Source: Candidatus Bathyarchaeia archaeon (GTDB taxonomy: Archaea; Thermoproteota; Bathyarchaeia; Bathyarchaeales; Bathycorpusculaceae). Taken from it: a stretch of DNA of 64,000 nucleotides. The DNA is taken from the NCBI GenBank assembly GCA_041447175.1, contig CP166960.1, forward strand, positions 1,201,507 to 1,265,506, in the 5' to 3' direction. Made by a program: the position numbers and the translations under genes. This document shows, piece by piece, positions 53,862 to 60,984 of the stretch. How positions within the stretch are numbered: the stretch's first letter is position 1; every line of letters starts with the position of its first letter. Below the pieces are notes generated by a model that did not search any database, was not told the DNA's origin, and saw only the letters and a list, made by a program, of their open reading frames with translations.

Positions 53862-55406
53862 ATGACCGTTATAAAATCAGTTGTTTGCCCAATATGCGGC
53901 TGCTTATGCGACGACTTAGAAGTCACCGTAGAAAACAACGAAATCGTCAAAATGAAAAACGGCTGCGCAGTCTGCGAAGCAAAAATGGTTCACGGATACA
54001 AAACCGAACGCATTCTGGAGCCCATGATTCGAAAAGACGGCAAATTAACCCCTGTTTCTTTAGATGAAGCAATCAAGAAGGCAGCCCAAATTTTAACCGA
54101 CGCCAAGTACCCCTTGCTGTTCGGCTGGGAGTGCTGCAGCAGCGAAACACAAGCCATCGGGGTGGAAATGGCGGAAGAATTAGGCTCAGCCATGGATAAT
54201 GTGTGCAGCATCTGCCATGGACCTTCAATGATGGCAACTCAGGAAGCCGGCTTACCAACCTGCACGTTAGGGCAAGTTAGGCACAGAGCAGACTTAATCA
54301 TTTACTGGGGAAGCAACCCCTGGGCTTCGCACCCAAGACACGTTGAAAGATATACCGCCTTCCCTGAAGGGCGCTTTGAAAAAAGCGAATGGACCAACTA
54401 CATTCAGAGAATAAAAGGCGCTTCAAGCAAGAAAAAAATAGAGGCCGCCATGAAAAGAACTACGTTACGATATCAGCCTCCAGCACGCCCTAAAACATGC
54501 ATTGTGGATGCCCCACCGAAAGATTTTCAGAAAATGGGGCGTAAGATGATTGTTTTTGATGTGCGGAAAACTATGACTGCTGAAGCTGCGGATTATTTTG
54601 TGCAGGTGGAGCCTAACAAGGACTACGAAATCATACAAGCCCTCCGATGCCTTGTTAACGATCAGGAGTTGGATGTTGACAAAGTCGGCGGCGTCCCAGT
54701 TGAGTACTTAACCGAAATAGCTCAAGCCATGGTTAACTGCGAGTTTGGCGCCATATTCTTTGGTCTGGGCTTAACAGCAACCGCAGGCAGATTCAGAAAC
54801 ATCGAAATAGCCATCAAACTAACTCAAGACCTTAACAAGAAAACCAAATTTGTCATCACACCCATGCGAGGACACTTCAACATCACCGGCGCAAACGTGG
54901 TCAGCAGCTGGCAAACAGGTTATCCGTATGCGATTGACTTCTCTCAGGGCTACCCGCAATACAACCCTGGCGAGTTCTCGACTATTGACCTGCTCCGACG
55001 GGGAGACAACGATGCAACCTTGGTAATTGCCTCTGACCCCGGTGCCCACTTCCCCAAGGTTTCGATGCAGCAAATGATGAAGCACCCCCTCATCGTCATT
55101 AACCCCGACATGAACTGCACCTCAAGAGTTGGGGATGTGCTGATTCCAACACAGTGGGGCGGCATAGAATACGAGGGCACCGCATACCGCATGGACCTTG
55201 TGCCAATTAGACTACGCAAAGTCGTGGAACCACCACCGGGAATCCTCAATGACGAAGAAATCCTCAAAAAAATACTAGACGAAATCAGAGCAATCAAAGC
55301 CAAAAAAGCAGGAAAACCAACATTTTCGGCATCAAACAAGGCACTGGCACCAGAAAAAGCAGAAATACCGACGAAACAACTCGTGAAACAAAAAATAGGC
55401 GCCTAA
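53862..55406 (+). CDS. fwdB: Formylmethanofuran dehydrogenase subunit B-like (Mo/W enzyme)
   Basis: The catalytic subunit of a CO2-reducing formyl-MFR dehydrogenase-type enzyme, 514 residues. An N-terminal [4Fe-4S] group is CPICGCLC (Cys 9-16) with CAVC (35-38), and the metal-ligand Cys is in ICHGPS (119). GSNPWASHP and ITPMRGHFNITGANV are typical. A roughly 50-residue insertion (about 175-225) precedes GRKMIVFDVRKT, and the last 30 residues are a basic/Ala-rich tail; both exceed the family's usual length of about 430. No subunit A, C or D is adjacent. Molybdate/tungstate importer genes follow. Confidence 0.88.
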   Translation: MTVIKSVVCPICGCLCDDLEVTVENNEIVKMKNGCAVCEAKMVHGYKTERILEPMIRKDGKLTPVSLDEAIKKAAQILTDAKYPLLFGWECCSSETQAIGVEMAEELGSAMDNVCSICHGPSMMATQEAGLPTCTLGQVRHRADLIIYWGSNPWASHPRHVERYTAFPEGRFEKSEWTNYIQRIKGASSKKKIEAAMKRTTLRYQPPARPKTCIVDAPPKDFQKMGRKMIVFDVRKTMTAEAADYFVQVEPNKDYEIIQALRCLVNDQELDVDKVGGVPVEYLTEIAQAMVNCEFGAIFFGLGLTATAGRFRNIEIAIKLTQDLNKKTKFVITPMRGHFNITGANVVSSWQTGYPYAIDFSQGYPQYNPGEFSTIDLLRRGDNDATLVIASDPGAHFPKVSMQQMMKHPLIVINPDMNCTSRVGDVLIPTQWGGIEYEGTAYRMDLVPIRLRKVVEPPPGILNDEEILKKILDEIRAIKAKKAGKPTFSASNKALAPEKAEIPTKQLVKQKIGA

Positions 55407-55450
55407 CACTTCTTTTCTTTTTCTTCGGAAAGGCTTTGCGGTGCAGTTGG

Positions 55451-55921
55451 CTAAAATTTTAGTGTTGCTCTCAACCGCTTGGGGTTAAGTAAAAGGTCAA
55501 GCCCATCTGTAGCGCTTGTTACTTGCAGGTCAGCGGCAAGCAAAGTTTCAACGGCGCAGCCTTCCCTGCCCAAAACAATTATGCCCAACCTTGCAGCCTT
55601 CAGCATATCCTTGTCATTGAGTCCATTACCCAAAGCCACAACACGCGGGGCGCCCAGTTTGGTCACGAAGTCGGCTTTTTGAGCCGCCATATCCTTCTCC
55701 CCCAAAACATGCAGGTCACAATTGACGTCGTTTAGTTGTTCTTTGGCTTTTCCAAATTCGTCCGAAGTTACAATGAATAGCTGCAGAGACTTTGAGAGGG
55801 CGTTTAGTTTCTGTTTTACCTCAAAAGGCAGAACGCCATCCAAAGCCAACGTTCCGTTAAAATCCGAAACTAAATAGCCCAGTTTCATTAAGCCAAAGCC
55901 GGGCACATCAATCTCTAACAT
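55451..55921 (-). CDS. HAD-like soluble P-type ATPase-related protein
   Basis: A 156-residue HAD protein. Motif I is SDFNGTLALDG (Asp 20 region), and motif IV is VVALGNGLNDKDML. The intermediate Thr/Ser motif is in FIVTSDEFG and the Lys in MAAQKADF. It matches the soluble group annotated as P-type ATPase-like HAD hydrolases, too short for a cap domain. The phosphorylated substrate is unknown. Convergent with fwdB. Confidence 0.78.
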   Translation of the reverse strand: MLEIDVPGFGLMKLGYLVSDFNGTLALDGVLPFEVKQKLNALSKSLQLFIVTSDEFGKAKEQLNDVNCDLHVLGEKDMAAQKADFVTKLGAPRVVALGNGLNDKDMLKAARLGIIVLGREGCAVETLLAADLQVTSATDGLDLLLNPKRLRATLKF

Positions 55922-55971
55922 GGCAACAACCTTGTTTGAATTAGCTTGAATGGACTAATAGTTAAGCAGGT

Positions 55972-56112
55972 TTAAAATAAGCGTTTTTGGATATTGTTGC
56001 TTATGCGTTTTGGAAAATTTGCCAATCCAATTTTTTTCAGCATTTTGGACGTGGCAGCGTCAATTTTTTCTTGAGAATAAGGGTCAAACAGTGGAATGTA
56101 ATTAGCAGGCAT
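55972..56112 (-). CDS. Orphan 46-residue frame, possible gene remnant
   Basis: A minus-strand frame from ATG encodes 46 residues (starts MPANYIPLFDPYSQEK, ends NNIQKRLF) with protein-like composition. In-frame coding continues a short way upstream (DEYLSFE) to a stop. It has no ribosome-binding site, so it may be the C-terminal remnant of a lost gene or a small protein. Not recognised. Confidence 0.3.
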   Translation of the reverse strand: MPANYIPLFDPYSQEKIDAATSKMLKKIGLANFPKRISNNIQKRLF

Positions 56113-56187
56113 TTCAAATGACAAATACTCATCAAGGGATCACTGTTGGCTTATGTCGCGCATTTAGTTTCTTTTTTGTGGTGGGAA

Positions 56188-56229
56188 CATTTATATCAAG
56201 CCATCGATATGACTGGATGATAATATCGA
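56188..56229 (+). promoter_or_regulatory. Promoter and inverted repeat before modA
   Basis: A TATA-like ATTTATATC (56189-56197) is followed by a perfect 7-bp inverted repeat, TCGATAT (56204-56210) and ATATCGA (56223-56229), spaced by 12 bases. The repeat overlaps the predicted transcription start and reaches the GAGGAG ribosome-binding site (56228-56233). A metal-oxyanion regulator (ModE/TunR-like) is a candidate binder. Confidence 0.5.
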
Positions 56230-56241
56230 GGAGTTGAAAGC

Positions 56242-57108
56242 ATCAACACCAAATACACAGCCATAGCGCTTGTCATAATCATTATTGTCGGCTCAGCCGC
56301 AGGATACCTAATATATAATAACTATGCAGCTAACTCAACAAACGCCCCCACTGAACTGCGCGTGTTCATAGCTGCCAGCCTAACTTACGCCGTTCAGAAC
56401 ATGACGGAAGGATTCGAGCAAGCTAACAACTGCAAATTACTTGTAAGCTCCGCTTCTTCAGGCGCACTCTACACCCAAATCACTGAAGGTTCACCCTGTG
56501 ACGTCTTCATGTCCGCCGACAACAAATGGACCAATCAACTAAACAGCGCGGGTCTGCTAGATCAAAACAGCCCTAAAGAGTTAACTAGCAACAGCCTAGA
56601 AGTCATCTTGGCACCAGGCAATCCTGCAGGTATAACCTCTCTGGCAGATTTAACTAAACCAGGGGTTAAACTCGTCATAGCCGCACCCTCTGTTCCCGCA
56701 GGCAACTATGCAAACCGAACCATCTGGAAAATCGATTCCACATGGGGTAACTCCAGCAGCCCCAACTATGTCACTTCCGGCGCTTATGTCAATTACAATG
56801 CCAGCCTCTACAGCAACGTCAAATCCTATGAGACTAACGTCGAGAACGTTGTTGGAGCAGTTGCACTTTCCAGCCAAACAGGACTCTACGATGCTGGGAT
56901 AGTATATTCTTCCGACGGCGTTTATGGTGATTTGACTGGTCAGCAGACAGAATTCCTCCCGATACCCGCAGACGTTAACCAAAAAGCCATATACGGCATA
57001 GCAGTCATAGGATCAACTAACCATTCAGAACTGGCACAGAAATTTATGGATTACTGGCTTACTGACGATGGACAAGCTTTGCTGGCATACTACGGTTTTG
57101 GAGTGTAA
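56242..57108 (+). CDS. modA: Molybdate/tungstate-binding protein (ModA-like), non-canonical start
   Basis: The solute-binding part of the Mo/W importer. FIAASLTYAV, SSASSGALYTQI and CDVFMSADNKW are the oxyanion-site segments, and the family's GIAVIGSTNH is near the C-terminus. The first canonical codon is GTG at 56362, but that start lacks any signal. In-frame sequence upstream gives a classic signal/anchor helix (KYTAIALVIIIVGSAAGY), which begins at ATC (56242) after GAGGAG with 8-base spacing. I extend to that ATC. Either AUC is used or the base is a consensus error. Confidence 0.85.
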   Translation: MNTKYTAIALVIIIIVGSAAGYLIYNNYAANSTNAPTELRVFIAASLTYAVQNMTEGFEQANNCKLLVSSASSGALYTQITEGSPCDVFMSADNKWTNQLNSAGLLDQNSPKELTSNSLEVILAPGNPAGITSLADLTKPGVKLVIAAPSVPAGNYANRTIWKIDSTWGNSSSPNYVTSGAYVNYNASLYSNVKSYETNVENVVGAVALSSQTGLYDAGIVYSSDGVYGDLTGQQTEFLPIPADVNQKAIYGIAVIGSTNHSELAQKFMDYWLTDDGQALLAYYGFGV

Positions 57109-57156
57109 AAGCGCGTATAGCGCACTTTCCATCCTTTTTAACTATAGGTGTAAGTA

Positions 57157-58032
57157 TTGACGGAAACAAGCTCTGACTCAGATCAAAAGAAGCTTGAGGG
57201 CTATACACCGCCAAAAAGTATAAACAAAGTTTTCTCATTTATCGACAAGAGTTCCCTTGTAATACTTGCCCTTATCGTTATCACATATTTTATTTTTATA
57301 GCGTTGCCCTTGGCATCGGTTTTTCTGAGGCTTGATACAACACAAGTTAGCACTCAATTACAGGCTTGGCAAGTTATAAGTGCCATACAACTCAGCTTAT
57401 ATACCTCAGCCATTGCAACCCTGATTGCATTTGTATTAGCAGTTCCCTCTGCTTATTTCATGGCCACACGCAATTTTCCCGGTAAACCTCTCGTTGATAC
57501 CATAATGGATTTGCCCGTTGTATTGCCGCCGGCTGTGGCAGGTGTCGCCTTGCTTTACGCTTTTGCACCTCGGGGTGTTCTAGGGCCGCTGTTAACCAGT
57601 TTGAAAATCACTCTTCCCGGCTACACTGTAGCTGTCATCATTGCTGAAGCCTTCGTGGCATCCCCTTTTCTCTTCCGAGCTGCCAAAACAGGCTTTGAAA
57701 ACCGAGACAAAGACATCTACAACAGCGCCAGAATTTTGAGCGGCTCCCGACTCCTTGTATTCTTCACAGTGTCTTTGCCGCTAACAATTCGCGGTATAAT
57801 TTCTGGAACCATGCTCACTTGGGCTAGAGCTATGGGTGAATTCGGCGCCACTTTGATGTTTGCTGGAAACCTGCCCGGCATAACCACAACCATGCCGCTG
57901 GCTACCTATAACCTGCTCTACTCAAACCAAAGCGGCGCTATAGTGCTGTCTATAATATTGATTGCAATATCTTTCACAGTACTAGTCATCGTTAAACTGA
58001 TAGAACAAAAAAGGTTCGGAGCCAAAAAATGA
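57157..58032 (+). CDS. modB: Molybdate/tungstate ABC transporter permease
   Basis: A 291-residue permease with six predicted helices. The ABC coupling loop is in RAMGEFGATLMFAGN (EAA-like). PPAVAGVALLYAFAPRG and ARILSGSRLLVFFTVSLPLT are typical of ModB/WtpB. TTG start with AGGTG 6 bases upstream. Last 4 bases overlap the ATPase start (ATGA). Confidence 0.92.
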   Translation: MTETSSDSDQKKLEGYTPPKSINKVFSFIDKSSLVILALIVITYFIFIALPLASVFLRLDTTQVSTQLQAWQVISAIQLSLYTSAIATLIAFVLAVPSAYFMATRNFPGKPLVDTIMDLPVVLPPAVAGVALLYAFAPRGVLGPLLTSLKITLPGYTVAVIIAEAFVASPFLFRAAKTGFENRDKDIYNSARILSGSRLLVFFTVSLPLTIRGIISGTMLTWARAMGEFGATLMFAGNLPGITTTMPLATYNLLYSNQSGAIVLSIILIAISFTVLVIVKLIEQKRFGAKK

Positions 58033-59198
58033 TCCAATTAGACCACGTTACCAAAACTTACGATAAAAAATTGGTTCTTGAAGATTTATCTCTTGAAGTA
58101 AACGACAAAGAAATCCTCTGCCTACTTGGACCCAATGGTAGCGGAAAAAGCACTCTGCTAAATCTGATTTCTGGTTTAATACCTCAGGACAGCGGCAACA
58201 TCTACATCAATAATGTGCTGGTCAGCGGAGTTACAAATTCCAAAAAGGTGAATTTGAAGCCTTCAGAACGCAAAGTCGGCTATGTCTTTCAAACAATATC
58301 CCTCTTTCCCCACATGCGCGTTGAAGACAATGTAGCATACGGTTTAAAAGCGCTGCATTTACCCAAGGATGAAGTAAGAAAGCGAACTGCGCAAATGCTG
58401 GATTTCGTCGAGTTATCAGAGTACGCAAGGTTTTATCCAGACCAGCTTAGCGGGGGACAGAGGCAACGTACTGCATTGGCAAGGTCGCTGGCTACGGAGC
58501 CGAAGGTGCTATTGCTTGATGAACCAGTTTCCGCCATCGACCCCCAGTTGAAGGAGTCATTTAGACTTGAGTTAAGAAACTATCTGCGGAAACTCAAAAT
58601 CACAGTCATCTATGTCACACATAACTTATCAGAGGCGTTTATTATGTCTGATAGAATTGCTGTTATGGGCAACGGGCATATTGAACAGATTGGTTCAGGT
58701 AGCGAAATTTTTGGTAAACCACGTTCAACGTTTGTCGCCAAGTTTCTCGGCGTCAACACTTTCAAAGGTAAAGCCCTACGAACACGTGATGGCTTGTTGG
58801 AGATTGAAGTCAATGGCGTCTGCCTGCTGGCAGAGGCGGCATCTACCTTGGAGGGCAAAGAGGTTGTCGTTACATTGAAGACTGAAGATATTTTTTTATC
58901 GAAAAAGAAGCCCAGTACACAAGACAAGTTGTACAATGTTTTCGTAGGCACTATAATAGAGATGACGGTGATGCGTTCTACGGCGCAAATTTCAGTCGAT
59001 GTAGGGTTTATGCTGAAGGCGCGGGTTCAACTGAGAACCCTTAAGAATTCGGCGCTAGGTGTCGGTGATAAGGTGCAAGTTAGTTTTAACCCTGAAGCCT
59101 TAAACGTGTTCGCTCAAGTTACCGATAAGAAATATGCAGCAAAAACCAGTAATCTATATCCCATGTTGGAACTAGAAAGGGAGCGAAGAGAAAGTTGA
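58029..59198 (+). CDS. modC: Molybdate/tungstate ABC transporter ATP-binding protein
   Basis: A 389-residue ABC ATPase. Walker A is GPNGSGKST (about 37), the signature is LSGGQRQRTALARS, Walker B is VLLLDEPVSAIDP, and a C-terminal TOBE-like domain (about 260-360) fits the oxyanion-sensing regulatory domain of ModC/WtpC. Couples ATP hydrolysis to import from ModA through ModB. Three-gene operon; its product may supply the FwdB-like enzyme. Confidence 0.93.
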   Translation: MIQLDHVTKTYDKKLVLEDLSLEVNDKEILCLLGPNGSGKSTLLNLISGLIPQDSGNIYINNVLVSGVTNSKKVNLKPSERKVGYVFQTISLFPHMRVEDNVAYGLKALHLPKDEVRKRTAQMLDFVELSEYARFYPDQLSGGQRQRTALARSLATEPKVLLLDEPVSAIDPQLKESFRLELRNYLRKLKITVIYVTHNLSEAFIMSDRIAVMGNGHIEQIGSGSEIFGKPRSTFVAKFLGVNTFKGKALRTRDGLLEIEVNGVCLLAEAASTLEGKEVVVTLKTEDIFLSKKKPSTQDKLYNVFVGTIIEMTVMRSTAQISVDVGFMLKARVQLRTLKNSALGVGDKVQVSFNPEALNVFAQVTDKKYAAKTSNLYPMLELERERRES

Positions 59199-59302
59199 GT
59201 GAAATTACTTACAAAGCAATCAGTATAGTGTGCTCTCCTTTTCGAGAGCCGAAGAACATCCAGTTCAAGCGGTGGATTTGCAAACCAAAGATATCTGTAG
59301 TT

Positions 59303-59347
59303 AACGTAGATTGAATCGACGGGCATAAACGACGATTCAAACGTAGA
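59303..59347. repeat. Inverted repeat flanked by 8-bp direct repeats
   Basis: TTGAATCG (59311-59318) and CGATTCAA (59333-59340) form an 8-bp inverted repeat with a 14-base spacer. AACGTAGA flanks it on both sides (59303-59310 and 59340-59347, sharing one A), like a target duplication. Another hairpin, GCTCTC and GAGAGC, lies at 59232-59249 soon after modC. Confidence 0.5.
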
Positions 59348-59430
59348 AGCGAAAACAGTATAGACGCAGCTTTTCTATCGCCAGAATAACGAAAAACAGG
59401 TTAGAACGAGCACATTTATTACAAAATTTT

Positions 59431-59584
59431 TGGTCGGGAGAGCAGGATTTGAACCTGCGACAGCTCGGTATCTGTGGCCTGCACAGGCTTGAATGAAGCC
59501 CACCATGGGTAGACCTCTACAGCGTCTCCGTCCGCAAGGCGTGCTTGCAGGCTCGAGAGCTCTGCCAGGCTGAGCTACCTCCCG
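59431..59584 (-). tRNA. tRNA-Tyr (GTA) with two introns
   Basis: On the minus strand the acceptor CGGGAGG pairs with TCTCCCG, with discriminator A and encoded CCA (59433-59431). C1-G72 is the archaeal Tyr identity pair. D-arm GCTCAGCCTGGCAGAGC and T-arm GCAGGTTCAAATCCTGC are normal. The anticodon stem CTCG ends at 59554. Removing 59524-59553 (30 bases) and 59470-59516 (47 bases) gives the arm CTCGG-CTGTAGA-CCGAG, which pairs perfectly with anticodon GTA. The second intron is at the usual site after base 37; the first, between 30 and 31, is non-canonical. Confidence 0.78.
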
Positions 59585-59778
59585 ATGAAACCTTAAAAGT
59601 GCAGCGAGAGAATTTATGCTTTGTGGCAAAAGGAAAAAATTTTGGCACCCATCCACAGGTAACCCCAGCAGCAACGGCACCTGACATCGGTTGGGGGGCT
59701 GCTTGAAAAGGGAGCTGTGTTTTGGCAAGGCTTAAAACCTTCAACCCCAAATCTATGGGTACTGAAGGGGACTTGTGT

Positions 59779-60984
59779 TTGAAGGCGTTTAGCTTTGTTC
59801 ATGCCGCCGACCTACATTTGGGGTACGCCCAGTACGGGTTAGAAGCCCGCCGACAAGACTTTGACGACGCCTTCAACGAGCTAGTTGACCAAACCATACA
59901 GCTTAAGCCCGATTTCATGATTATTGCGGGGGACCTGTTTCATCAGCCGCGCCCCTCAAATGTTACGTTGGAGAATGCGATTCGCAGCTTCAAACGGCTC
60001 CGCGACGCAGGCATCCCCGTGGTGACTGTGGATGGAAGTCACGACTCCGCGCCTAACTCCATCACCAGCACCATCCTCTACCCGCTGGATAGCGCAGGCT
60101 TAATCCATCACCTGCCGCGGCATGAGGGCGCCTGCTGGCGCAAAAACAGCGTCTGCTACGTTTACGGCATCCCCAACTACCGCAGCCGACACAAAACCGA
60201 AGAAGCCCTCCCCGCCTTCATGCAGCAAAACCCGCCCACGCCTGACTCCTCGGTGGGGAACGTTTTTGTGTTTCATGGTGCGGTGGATTTGGCGGGGGTT
60301 AAGCCGCCGTACATTGAAGCGGAACTGCGCCCTGAACTCATCCCGGGGGGCTTTGGCTACTACGCGGCGGGGCATGTGCATGAACCGTTCATGGGACAAC
60401 TCAATGGGGGCATGCTGGTTTACAGTGGCTGCACCGAAACCGTCAGCTACGATGAACCCAAAAACACCAAGGGCTTCTACCACGTTCAAGTCGACGAACA
60501 GGGCGTTTTTCACCCCGAATTCATGCCGTTGGAGTCACCGCGGCGGTTTGTCGTGTTGGAGCAGGAATTCAACAGCGTTAACGCCCAAAAAATCACTCAG
60601 CAAACCGCCCAGATGGTTCAAGAAGCCGACGAAGAAGGCGCCATCCTCATCCCCGTGCTCAGGGGCGTGTTGCCTGCCGAAGCCAGCCGCGCCGAAATTG
60701 ACCTTGCGCACATCCGTGCCGCCGCCGAAAAAGCCCTGCTGGTGCATCCGATTGTGCTGCTGCGGGAAACGGCGGTTTCTGATGAGGTGGTGCGCTCCAT
60801 TTTTGAGAGCGAGTTCAAGGACTTGCGGACCAAGGCGTTTGAGTATTTTAGGGAAATTTTTGGTGAACGCTACAGCCGCGAGGAAGCTGAAAAAATCGCT
60901 CATGTTGCGGTGGGGTTGATTGAGCCGTTGACGCGCAAGCAAGAAGAGAAAGTCAAGCAAACGTTGGAGGAGTTGGGGCAGTGA
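59779..60984 (+). CDS. mre11: Mre11 DNA double-strand break repair nuclease
   Basis: The Mre11 phosphodiesterase/nuclease of the Mre11-Rad50 complex. VHAADLHLG (Asp/His motif I), IIAGDLFHQP (motif II), VDGSHDS (motif III), VFHGAVD and YYAAGHVHEP (motifs IV-V) are the manganese ligands. TTG at 59779 has AAGGGG 8 bases upstream and gives the family start KAFSFVHAADLH; a longer frame from 59722 lacks support. Ends with 4 bases overlapping rad50 (GTGA). Works with Rad50 on DNA ends; it may share breaks with the Ku pathway at 19-23 kb. Confidence 0.93.
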   Translation: MKAFSFVHAADLHLGYAQYGLEARRQDFDDAFNELVDQTIQLKPDFMIIAGDLFHQPRPSNVTLENAIRSFKRLRDAGIPVVTVDGSHDSAPNSITSTILYPLDSAGLIHHLPRHEGACWRKNSVCYVYGIPNYRSRHKTEEALPAFMQQNPPTPDSSVGNVFVFHGAVDLAGVKPPYIEAELRPELIPGGFGYYAAGHVHEPFMGQLNGGMLVYSGCTETVSYDEPKNTKGFYHVQVDEQGVFHPEFMPLESPRRFVVLEQEFNSVNAQKITQQTAQMVQEADEEGAILIPVLRGVLPAEASRAEIDLAHIRAAAEKALLVHPIVLLRETAVSDEVVRSIFESEFKDLRTKAFEYFREIFGERYSREEAEKIAHVAVGLIEPLTRKQEEKVKQTLEELGQ

